From Kamptonema sp. UHCC 0994 (GTDB lineage: Bacteria > Cyanobacteriota > Cyanobacteriia > Cyanobacteriales > Microcoleaceae): DNA of 36,058 nt. The DNA lies in the NCBI RefSeq assembly GCF_029167235.1, contig NZ_JARFTR010000158.1, positions 1 through 36,058 of the forward strand, in the 5' to 3' direction. Position 1 is the first letter of the stretch; the number at the start of each line of letters is the position of its first letter. The translations under genes and the position numbers were made by a program. Positions 18,203 through 24,203 of the stretch are shown piece by piece. The notes under the pieces are model-generated. The model had not been told where the DNA came from and searched no databases. It saw only the letters and a list, made by a program, of their open reading frames with translations.

Positions 18203-18631
18203 TTAAAACCACTGACCTCCCCGAAAACGCCAGTAGGGAAACAAAACCCGGAGTAATGTTTGCGATGCGAGATAAATTGTCATCCAGACTAAACTATAGT
18301 GCAAGCCAAAGGCCACTAAATCAAAATCTTCCTGTGCTATTCCTGGTAAACCCAACGTTTTTATCAGTAATACCAAAAAAACAGCTTCCCAAACACCTGC
18401 GAATAATTGAAAAACTCCCGGCCAATCTCGATCCCACCGGAACTGCTGAATGTAAATATATAAAACATCCCAAATTAGCCCAAAAATTCCTATATATCCA
18501 AGTATCCAGAAAAATATCCAACCTGATTGAGAGCCAATTAAACCTAAAAAAAATGGTATTGTTACTGCAACTCCCACAGTTGCAAATAGTAATAATCGAG
18601 TTTGCCAGCGACCAAAGAGAGTAGGAGTCAT
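18203..18631 (-). CDS. Small hypothetical membrane protein
   Basis: 142 residues from the ATG at 18631 (MTPTLFGRWQTRLLLF). Four hydrophobic segments are evident (about 10-30, 34-57, 76-95 and 105-128), so it is an integral membrane protein; function unknown. The frame stays open 24 codons further upstream, but those codons translate the GAAGGAA repeat as PSSFFLLPSS and are rejected as coding. The repeat tract therefore sits directly against the start codon, leaving no ordinary Shine-Dalgarno except the AAGGAA-like repeat read in the opposite sense. Neighbours: solitary C5 methyltransferase downstream, sRNA candidate and FHA gene upstream. Confidence 0.72.
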   Translation of the reverse strand: MTPTLFGRWQTRLLLFATVGVAVTIPFFLGLIGSQSGWIFFWILGYIGIFGLIWDVLYIYIQQFRWDRDWPGVFQLFAGVWEAVFLVLLIKTLGLPGIAQEDFDLVAFGLHYSLVWMTIYLASQTLLRVLFPYWRFRGGQWF

Positions 18632-18633
18632 TT

Positions 18634-18678
18634 GAAGGAAGAAGGAAGAAGGAAGAAGGAAGAAGGAAGAAGGAAGAA
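18634..18678. repeat. Heptamer tandem repeat (GAAGGAA)
   Basis: About six 7-bp GAAGGAA units, abutting the start codon of the minus-strand membrane protein at 18631. Confidence 0.9.
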
Positions 18679-18685
18679 TTTTTCC

Positions 18686-18723
18686 CCAATTACCAATTAC
18701 CAATTACCAATTACCAATTACCA
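18686..18723. repeat. Heptamer tandem repeat (TTACCAA)
   Basis: About five 7-bp units of TTACCAA, immediately before the candidate small RNA. Confidence 0.9.
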
Positions 18724-18749
18724 GAATTGTAACTTTTTGTTAATTAATT

Positions 18750-18831
18750 GAGGGGTATTACCCCTGAAGGGTGTATGCTAGTAAGCATAGTAGATGCACC
18801 CTGACGAGCGCCCCCAAATTGGGCGTTTTTT
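18750..18831 (+). ncRNA. Candidate structured small RNA
   Basis: Three successive hairpins on the + strand. Hairpin 1 is GGGG-TATTA-CCCC (18752-18764). Hairpin 2 has an outer stem AGGGTG/CACCCT (18768-18773 with 18797-18802) enclosing a perfect inner stem TATGCT-AGTA-AGCATA (18774-18789). Hairpin 3 is CGCCC-CCAAATT-GGGCG (18809-18825) followed by six T, a rho-independent terminator. Flanking genes are both on the minus strand, so this cannot be the tail of either. The T-tract exists only in the + direction. The start is an estimate; only weak promoter-like sequence (TTACCA at 18718, AT-rich at 18740) is seen. It resembles none of Yfr1, 6S, tmRNA or RNase P RNA that I know. A structured interspersed repeat is the alternative. 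Confidence 0.5.
18809..18831 (+). terminator. Rho-independent terminator
   Basis: Stem CGCCC/GGGCG with a 7-base loop, then TTTTTT. In the opposite direction there is an A-run upstream and no T-run, so it works only for + strand transcripts. Confidence 0.75.
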
Positions 18832-18843
18832 ATTGAGCATTTT

Positions 18844-20901
18844 TTATCCCGGAGATTGATTTCCGACCCACTTCCACCACTGAGTTAGGGATCTCAAAAT
18901 GCCCAACCTCTGCATCCCAGGAGCTCGCGCCGCCGCTAAACTTTCAATAGAACACAAGGCAGCGTACTGCAAACCCAGGAAACTGTCTACGGGTGCGTAG
19001 GGGCCACCTAAAGTAATTGCGCCTGCGGCATACATTCTACCTCCTCGATCGCCCCAATTTCCCTTAGAAAGAGGGGCGCTTGATATTCCCCCCTGATTAA
19101 CAGGAGTTAAAGGCGATCGCATTTCCCCTAATTCAAAATCATTAGCAACACTCAAACGCCCCAAATGATTCAGAGGCAGGTTATATTGACTCACCAAATC
19201 CTCCAGAAGCGGACTCGTCTTGACTTTAGCATCCAAACCAGTCGCATCAATAATAAAATCAGCAGCTAACTGTAGTTGTCCCTTTAACCCCTTCTCCTGA
19301 ATATAAGTCACCGTGCGGTTTTGAGCATCGCGTTCGACTCTTTCCACTTCGCCAAAAGTAATTTGATACCATCCTTGACTGAGCCCTTCTCGGATCATAC
19401 GCCGCCAATCGCTGCGATTAGCAGTAGTAGTACCACCCCAATCAGTCAGAAGTTGCGGGCGATTTTGAGTCATACTCTTCTCCAGTATTACCCGCAATTC
19501 CCCGCCCCAGCAAGCTTTTGGCCAATTGAAAGGTTGAAATTCACAGTGATTTTCTACTTTTCGTCTGGCGCGACCAAATTTATTACCTTGGGGTTTAGGC
19601 GATCGCATCAAATGCAATACTTGAATATTCTGATTTCTTGCCCTAGCTTCATAAAGCCGCTGTATCACCCGCGAAGCCACAATTCCTCGACCCCTAATCA
19701 ACACTATACCACCATTACGTTCTAAATATTCATAGACAAAATCGTGACTTTCATAGGCATTAACAACTGACTTGAAATCACGGGTTTGTTCGCGATAAGC
19801 TTGCAAATCAGGGAGGAACTGAATCGCTGGATAGCCAGTAGCTAAATGAACGTACTTAGCGATTACAAAAGCGTGAGAACGCTGATTAGCATTAGAACAA
19901 GAATAAGCGATCGCATATCTACCATCATCAGTTTTGCGAATACTCATAACTCGTCCATAGCGATAGATTTCTTTCCAGCCAATTCTATCAGCTTCTCTGT
20001 CAATAGAATCGAACACATTACCCGATTTGGGCGTATAAGTTTCAGCAAAAGTTGGTTCTGCAAACACTTGCCACATTAACTTCAACGACTTGCCAAAATG
20101 TCCATCTAGCAATTCTCGCCAAGCTTCTCGCACCGCGTAGGGAGGCCAACCCCAAATATTATCGGGACAGGAATCCGAATTAGAACGTAATCTTTCATGG
20201 GGCGGAATTTGAGAATTAAGGCAAAGGCGTTGATAGCGAGAATAGGGTTTATCTTCCATCCCTAAAGCTAGAACTTGAGAAGTTTTCACCCCACAAATTC
20301 TCAGTAAATTTACCCAGAAAAAACTACCCAATCCTCCCCCAATTGCAGTATACTCAATTTCACTAACTGGTAAGCCAGTAGCATAGATTGATTGTGCTGT
20401 CAAAACAGGAGATTGCAAAAATGTAGCCGGGGGAAACTCACTTCCTCTAGACCCAGATGGCAAAGGGGGAAAAATAGGTACTTGCGGAGACCAATTGGGG
20501 TCAGGAAAATTTGTATTTGGATTGAAAAATATCTGGGAGTTTCTACTAAGTAAATTAGGACTAGGTGAGAAGTAAATAACAATTGAATAGGGGCCAATTT
20601 GGAGAGTATCACCATTAGCCAAAACGCTGCGATGTTGGCGGATACCATTAACAAAAGTACCGTTACGACTCCCTGTATCTGTCACAACAATACTGCCATT
20701 TTCTAAAGCGATCACGGCGTGGAACCGAGAGACTTGGCTACTGTTGAAGACAATTCTAGAAACGCGATCGCCGTTAATTGTTGCCGGCATACTCTCAAAA
20801 ATTCGCCCTATAGCAATTGGTAGTTCCAGCAAGGGCTCGCGGCGATCGCCTAAGCCCGTATCTTCCCAACTGAGTTGAAGGCGCAAGGGTTGAGGATTCA
20901 T
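18844..20901 (-). CDS. FHA domain fused to a FAD/NAD(P)-type oxidoreductase-like domain
   Basis: 685 residues. The N-terminal FHA domain (about 25-112) keeps the phosphothreonine-binding residues: GR (32-33), SRFHA (58-62) and SRNGTFVNG (78-86). A Pro/Ser-rich linker (112-180) follows. From 183 comes a Rossmann-like region, IEYTAIGGGLGSFFWVNLL, with GGGLGSF as the dinucleotide-binding loop, and a later FIIDATGLDAKV resembles the second nucleotide-binding segment of flavoprotein monooxygenases and lysine/ornithine-type oxidoreductases. This suggests an enzyme, or enzyme-derived domain, tethered to phosphopeptide signalling (inference); substrate unknown. Residues about 596-621 (SPLTPVNQGG ... 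GNWGDRGG) look like a translated interspersed repeat inserted in frame. A second FHA gene lies 388 bp upstream on the same strand. Confidence 0.85.
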   Translation of the reverse strand: MNPQPLRLQLSWEDTGLGDRREPLLELPIAIGRIFESMPATINGDRVSRIVFNSSQVSRFHAVIALENGSIVVTDTGSRNGTFVNGIRQHRSVLANGDTLQIGPYSIVIYFSPSPNLLSRNSQIFFNPNTNFPDPNWSPQVPIFPPLPSGSRGSEFPPATFLQSPVLTAQSIYATGLPVSEIEYTAIGGGLGSFFWVNLLRICGVKTSQVLALGMEDKPYSRYQRLCLNSQIPPHERLRSNSDSCPDNIWGWPPYAVREAWRELLDGHFGKSLKLMWQVFAEPTFAETYTPKSGNVFDSIDREADRIGWKEIYRYGRVMSIRKTDDGRYAIAYSCSNANQRSHAFVIAKYVHLATGYPAIQFLPDLQAYREQTRDFKSVVNAYESHDFVYEYLERNGGIVLIRGRGIVASRVIQRLYEARARNQNIQVLHLMRSPKPQGNKFGRARRKVENHCEFQPFNWPKACWGGELRVILEKSMTQNRPQLLTDWGGTTTANRSDWRRMIREGLSQGWYQITFGEVERVERDAQNRTVTYIQEKGLKGQLQLAADFIIDATGLDAKVKTSPLLEDLVSQYNLPLNHLGRLSVANDFELGEMRSPLTPVNQGGISSAPLSKGNWGDRGGRMYAAGAITLGGPYAPVDSFLGLQYAALCSIESLAAARAPGMQRLGILRSLTQWWKWVGNQSPG
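19039..19116. repeat. In-frame repeat within the FHA oxidoreductase gene
   Basis: Reads as PLTPVNQGG, then SAPLSKGNWGDRGG on the coding strand, the usual translation of a C/G-run interspersed repeat of cyanobacteria. At DNA level it has CCCCCCTGATTAACAGG and CCCCAATTTCCCTTAG ... GAGGGG. It is similar in character to the block in rsmB. Confidence 0.6.
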
Positions 20902-21032
20902 AGTTTAGAAGGCAGAAGACAGAAAAATTGAATTACCTAGAAAGGCAGAAGGGAGAAAGGCAGAAGATAGAAGAGAAAATGTTAAGATAAAAGTCGTAAA
21001 ACATCTACAGAACTTAGGCATTTTAACAATGT

Positions 21033-21106
21033 AGCAAGGGTTTGGGATTGCTTCGAGGTTGCTTCGGAAACCTCGCAACTGCGCTCCGCTTGCCTTTCGC
21101 AATGAC
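21033..21106. repeat. GTCATTGCGA-type interspersed repeat
   Basis: Minus-strand reading: GTCATTGCGAAAGGCAAGCG, then GAGCGCAGTTGCGAGG, TTTCCGAAGCAACCTCG and AAGCAATCCCAAACCC. An internal inverted stem GCGAGGTTTCC/GGAAACCTCGC-like region is present (CGAGGTTGCTTCGGAAACCTCG). It matches the copy at 31882-31956 at both ends. Confidence 0.85.
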
Positions 21107-21160
21107 AGAAATACGTTGTCTGTGCGTAAGTCCTAATGTATTTATGTTTAATTTTGACAT

Positions 21161-21189
21161 ATAGCAACCGCCAAGACGGTTAGGACATT
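21161..21189. repeat. ATAGCAACCGCC short palindromic repeat, copy 1
   Basis: ATAGCAACCGCCAAGACGGT followed by TAGGACATT. It aligns closely with the copy at 26781-26810, which has CCTTGGCGG in the centre. Confidence 0.75.
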
Positions 21190-21220
21190 ATTAATTACTG
21201 AAATCCTGCGATCGCATTGT

Positions 21221-21266
21221 CCTTCTCTCCTAGATAACTAAAGCCTTCTCTCCTAGATAACTAAAG
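21221..21266. repeat. Exact 23-bp tandem duplication
   Basis: CCTTCTCTCCTAGATAAC plus TAAAG occurs twice in direct succession (21221-21243 and 21244-21266), and the start of a third unit follows. Confidence 0.9.
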
Positions 21267-21289
21267 CCTTCTTCCTTCCTTTGGCTATA

Positions 21290-21832
21290 TTACTGCGAAC
21301 CAGACGGCGGTAACACTACACTTACCGCTGCTGCTAAAGAAGTACCGCACCAAGGACACCCGATATCTAACTGAGAGTAGGGAGAAATGTGCAGACACTT
21401 CGGACACTTCAAACCGTATTCCGTCGGCCCCGTCGGCGATGGGTGCAGGGCTACATTTGCTAGGGGAGGTAGTAAAATAGTTGGGGGAACCCTGCTGATA
21501 TCAACAGAAACCGAAACCACTTTCATTTCCACTTGTCCTAAATAGATGTAACTACCAGCAACTAAAACTACTTCCCCCTGATTCACGATTCTGCCATCAA
21601 CTAGCGGCGGGTTACTATCTCGCAAATTCCGCAGGTAAAAGACATTTTCCTGGTCATTAAAAAATATTTCAACGTGAAGCCCAGATACAGTCGGATCGGA
21701 TACAACTAAGTCACACCGAGTGCGATCGCGCCCGATCCGCACAGTTCCCAAATTTTTGCTCGCCTGTTTTCCGTGAATTGTGTAGGTGATGAGTTGACCC
21801 GCTTCTGTCCATTCTAAAGTTATTGAATACAT
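21290..21832 (-). CDS. FHA domain protein with C-terminal zinc ribbon
   Basis: 180 residues. The FHA domain (about 5-108) carries VRIGRDRTRCDLVV (GR 34-35), TVSGLHVEI (S50 and H53) and NLRDSNPPLVDG, so it probably binds phosphothreonine peptides. After a Pro-rich linker (115-140) four cysteines form CPKC and CPWC pairs (C143, C146, C159, C162), a small zinc ribbon. A regulator or adaptor is likely; no catalytic domain is seen. Same strand as, and 388 bp upstream of, the FHA oxidoreductase, the intervening space being repeats, so the two may be functionally linked. In cyanobacteria FHA proteins often act with Ser/Thr kinases; no kinase is in this window. Confidence 0.85.
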   Translation of the reverse strand: MYSITLEWTEAGQLITYTIHGKQASKNLGTVRIGRDRTRCDLVVSDPTVSGLHVEIFFNDQENVFYLRNLRDSNPPLVDGRIVNQGEVVLVAGSYIYLGQVEMKVVSVSVDISRVPPTILLPPLANVALHPSPTGPTEYGLKCPKCLHISPYSQLDIGCPWCGTSLAAAVSVVLPPSGSQ

Positions 21833-21894
21833 AATTGGTAATTGTTAACTGTTAACTGTTAACTGTTAACTGTTAACTGTAATTGGTAATTGGG
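21833..21894. repeat. Heptamer tandem repeats (GTTAACT with flanking ATTGGTA)
   Basis: Five GTTAACT units flanked on both sides by ATTGGTA units. The array begins at the base next to the FHA gene's start codon (21832), so the ribosome-binding region of that gene is made of repeat. Confidence 0.9.
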
Positions 21895-21898
21895 GAAA

Positions 21899-21959
21899 AA
21901 TTCTCCCCCTCTCCCCCTCTCCCAGTCTCCCAGTCTCCTCCTCTCCCTCTTCTTCTTCT
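21899..21959. repeat. Polypyrimidine CT-rich tract
   Basis: CTCCCCCT and CCCAGTCT units with 8-bp period, then TCTTC runs; almost purely C and T on the + strand. Confidence 0.75.
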
Positions 21960-21971
21960 ATAAACCCAAAC

Positions 21972-21996
21972 AAAAAGCCCCACCTTGGGGGCTTTT
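21972..21996 (-). terminator. Rho-independent terminator of the KGG gene
   Basis: AAAAGCCCC (21973-21981) pairs with GGGGCTTTT (21988-21996), loop ACCTTG. Read on the minus strand the stem is followed by a T-run, 60 bp after the KGG stop codon. The symmetric A/T ends mean it may work in both directions. Confidence 0.85.
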
Positions 21997-22056
21997 GCTG
22001 TCCTATCAATTTAAATGGATGGGACGGGGATGATATGCAAATTTACTGCTGTTAGT

Positions 22057-22290
22057 TTACACACTTTCGCTCTTACGGCTTTTGCGACCACCTTCGCGGC
22101 CAATTTCAGCCATGTGTTCACGATTTCGGCTCACTGCTTCTCCACCTTTTTGGCCAGCTTGTCTAGCTTCTTCAGGGGTGAATTCGTGGGCAGTTCCTTT
22201 TGCGTGGGCTGCTTTTCCGCCTTTACTAGCAATTTCGCGCTGTTTTTCTGCGTCCATAGAGGCGAACCCGCGCTTGCTTTTCTCTGCCAT
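22057..22290 (-). CDS. KGG-motif stress-induced protein (GsiB/YciG type)
   Basis: A 77-residue very hydrophilic protein with three copies of the KGG signature (EIASKGGKAAHAKG, ARQAGQKGGEAV, MAEIGREGGRKS). KGG proteins are disordered, heat-soluble and induced by general stress (family knowledge from B. subtilis GsiB and E. coli YciG); the molecular role is not known. The Shine-Dalgarno AAAGGAG lies 7 bases before ATG and a strong terminator follows, so it is an independently transcribed, probably well-expressed gene. Several plus-strand open frames across it are shadows. Confidence 0.9.
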   Translation of the reverse strand: MAEKSKRGFASMDAEKQREIASKGGKAAHAKGTAHEFTPEEARQAGQKGGEAVSRNREHMAEIGREGGRKSRKSESV

Positions 22291-22297
22291 GCCAATG

Positions 22298-22304
22298 CTC
22301 CTTT
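22298..22304 (-). promoter_or_regulatory. Ribosome-binding site of the KGG gene
   Basis: AAAGGAG on the minus strand, 7 bases before the ATG at 22290. Among the clearest Shine-Dalgarno sites in the window. Confidence 0.75.
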
Positions 22305-22551
22305 GTTTGCAAATGTTTTTAGCATCTAAGGGTTATTCTAAAAATTTTGAAACCCTCGTACATCTTTCTAAGGGATAGTCTTTCTTTACTTCGGAGGAAG
22401 CATGAAACTTTCAGCCGTACAGGAAAGATTTCCTTAATTCGTAGGTGCTTAGTATAATGCACCCACAATTGATTTTTGATTTTAGTTCTGAGGGAATATC
22501 AAATTCTCCCTCGTTGCTGCTTTCCTACTCCTGTTTTTGGGCATTCCTCTG

Positions 22552-23211
22552 TTAACCTGATGCCAGTCGATCGGCACACCGTGTTGTCTCTGGGAGACGA
22601 TATTTTAGGGTACAGCGCATCACGCAGTCAATAGCCTTATTTAAGCCTACCTTGTGACCGATGGAAATATATATCGGTTTTACTCCGTTTTGGGTTCTGA
22701 GTACAGCGCCAATAATTTCATTGCGATCGCGCAAGGGCTGCCAACTTCCGCGTTCGGAGGATACTGGTTCATGCTCTCCAATAAAACGAGTTTTGGCAAC
22801 ACCGATTGTAGGAATTTGTGTCAATACTCCTAAATGGCAAGCTAGACCAAACCTCCGGGGATGAGCTAAACCTTGACCGTCACAAAGAATTAAGTCCGGG
22901 GTAGTGGTGAGATTTTCTAAGGCTGCCAGCACTGCGGGCACTTCCCGGAAGGACAGGAAACCGGGAATATAGGGAAAACTCACAGGGACTTGGACAACGG
23001 CCTGTTCTTTTAATTCTAAGTCAGGAAATGCCAAAACGGCTACAGCCGCCCGCGCGATCGCAGTTTTTTCTTCATAGCCCACATCAACGCCGGCAACATA
23101 GCGAATTGTTCCGAGTCGATCTTCGGCGATTACCTCGGACTGGAGTTGCTGCTGAATGGCGATCGCCTCCTCAATAGTCTGAGGCCATTCATGCCGTTGC
23201 GAAATCTTCAT
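22552..23211 (-). CDS. nfi: Endonuclease V (deoxyinosine 3'-endonuclease)
   Basis: Cleaves DNA one base 3' of a deaminated adenine (inosine), starting its repair. 219 residues, the normal length. Catalytic residues are in place: D43 (AGVDVGY), E90 (SFREVPA) and D111 (ILCDGQGLAHPRRFG). The mismatch-wedge motif PYIPGFLSFRE is intact. The Lys/His region near GHKVGLNKA is also recognisable. Start at 23211 gives MKISQRHEWP. It diverges from the prohibitin gene with 103 bp between. No operon partner. Confidence 0.96.
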   Translation of the reverse strand: MKISQRHEWPQTIEEAIAIQQQLQSEVIAEDRLGTIRYVAGVDVGYEEKTAIARAAVAVLAFPDLELKEQAVVQVPVSFPYIPGFLSFREVPAVLAALENLTTTPDLILCDGQGLAHPRRFGLACHLGVLTQIPTIGVAKTRFIGEHEPVSSERGSWQPLRDRNEIIGAVLRTQNGVKPIYISIGHKVGLNKAIDCVMRCTLKYRLPETTRCADRLASG

Positions 23212-23314
23212 TTAATTAGTGTTATCGGCAATTAATTTTAGATAAGAGTTGAATTCTCAATCAAAGGCTAACATAGAGAAATACTAGATAAGACTAATAT
23301 AAGGTGCGAAGATT

Positions 23315-24145
23315 ATGAAAACCACCGAAACAGCTTTTCCTTACAACCTTGCTCTATACATCATCGGCGGCGTTGTCATCCTGATCGGAGCCTTGCTTTT
23401 TAAACCTTTTACCATTGTTAATGCAGGGGAACGAGGCGTAGTCATGCGCTTCGGCAAAGTTCAGGATCAAATATTAGATGAAGGTATTCACCCAATTATA
23501 CCCATAGTCACCTCTGTTAAAACTCTGAGCGTTCGAGTACAAAAAACTGATTTGAAGGCAGATGCAGCATCTAAAGATTTGCAAAAAATTACTGCCGATT
23601 TAGCAATAAACTGGAATATAGACCCCACAAAGACAAATCAAGTTTACCAGCAGGTAGGGAGTGAAGAACAAATTGTTGATGGAATTTTAAATCCGGCAGT
23701 TTCCGAAGTCCTAAAAGCTGCTACTGCCAAAAAAACAGCGTTAGAAATTATCACTAAACGCACGGAATTAAAAGCAGAAATTGACAAGAGTCTCAGAAAC
23801 CGTTTAGCACCTTATGGGGTGCTAGTGAGAGATGTTTCTCTGGTAAATTTCGGCTTTTCACCGGAGTTTAGCAAAGCGATAGAATCTAAGCAGATAGCGG
23901 AACAAGAAGCTAAACAAGCTGAATTTTTGGCACTGAAAGCAACGCAAGAAGCTCAAGCTCAAGTTAATCGCGCTAAGGGTCAAGCAGAGGCCCAACGGTT
24001 GCAGCGCATGACTTTAACTCCAGAACTTCTTCAACAGCAAGCAATTGAAAAATGGAATGGTCAGTTTCCAACGGTAATGGGAGGTAATGGCGCATTACCG
24101 TTTGTTAATATCACTGTACCTGATAGCGAATCTGCGAAAAAGTAA
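23315..24145 (+). CDS. Prohibitin family protein (SPFH domain)
   Basis: 276 residues. One N-terminal membrane anchor (about 13-30, ALYIIGGVVILIGALLF), then an SPFH/PHB domain (35-220) with NAGERGVVMRFGKVQ and ELKAEIDKSLRNRLAPYGVLVRDVSLVNFGFSPEF, and an Ala/Gln/Glu-rich coiled coil (KQIAEQEAKQAEFLALKATQEAQAQVNRAKGQAEAQ). Prohibitin-type proteins form large membrane rings and scaffold proteases such as FtsH; a thylakoid or plasma-membrane location is expected. RBS-like AAGGTG lies at about 23302. The 58 bp between its stop and the radA stop (convergent) are wholly repeat. Confidence 0.93.
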   Translation: MKTTETAFPYNLALYIIGGVVILIGALLFKPFTIVNAGERGVVMRFGKVQDQILDEGIHPIIPIVTSVKTLSVRVQKTDLKADAASKDLQKITADLAINWNIDPTKTNQVYQQVGSEEQIVDGILNPAVSEVLKAATAKKTALEIITKRTELKAEIDKSLRNRLAPYGVLVRDVSLVNFGFSPEFSKAIESKQIAEQEAKQAEFLALKATQEAQAQVNRAKGQAEAQRLQRMTLTPELLQQQAIEKWNGQFPTVMGGNGALPFVNITVPDSESAKK

Positions 24146-24147
24146 TT

Positions 24148-24203
24148 GTTAACAGTTAACAGTTAACAGTTAACAGTTAACAGTTAACCGTTAACCGTTA
24201 ACC
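24148..24203. repeat. Heptamer tandem repeat (GTTAACA / GTTAACC)
   Basis: Eight 7-bp units, five GTTAACA and then GTTAACC, each containing the palindrome GTTAAC. They fill the whole gap between the prohibitin stop codon (24145) and the radA stop codon (24204). Confidence 0.92.

Larger units (their letters stand above)
20902..21289. other. Repeat-filled spacer without genes
   Basis: 388 bp between the two FHA genes. It holds GAAGGCAGAAG-type purine repeats (20906-20970), the GTCATTGCGA element (21033-21106), the ATAGCAACCGCC element (21161-21189), one HIP1 site and a 23-bp tandem duplication (21221-21266). No coding region can be supported. Confidence 0.8.

Noticed and set aside
18632-18703. 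N-terminal extension of the small membrane protein
   Set aside because: It is the GAAGGAA heptamer array read as PSSFFLL repeats; ATG at 18631 is preferred.
20905-21167. Minus-strand frames of 61-65 residues
   Set aside because: They translate the GTCATTGCGA interspersed repeat and a purine repeat; no family similarity.
22015-22378. Overlapping plus-strand frames of 98-104 residues rich in Phe, Ala and Cys
   Set aside because: Antisense to the KGG gene, which has a Shine-Dalgarno, family motifs and a terminator.
22444-22463. Hairpin GGTGC ... GCACC between the KGG gene and nfi
   Set aside because: Short stem with no T-run in either direction; no evidence for a terminator or RNA.
24148-24203. 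CRISPR array
   Set aside because: Units are 7 bp without spacers: simple tandem repeats. No cas genes in the window.
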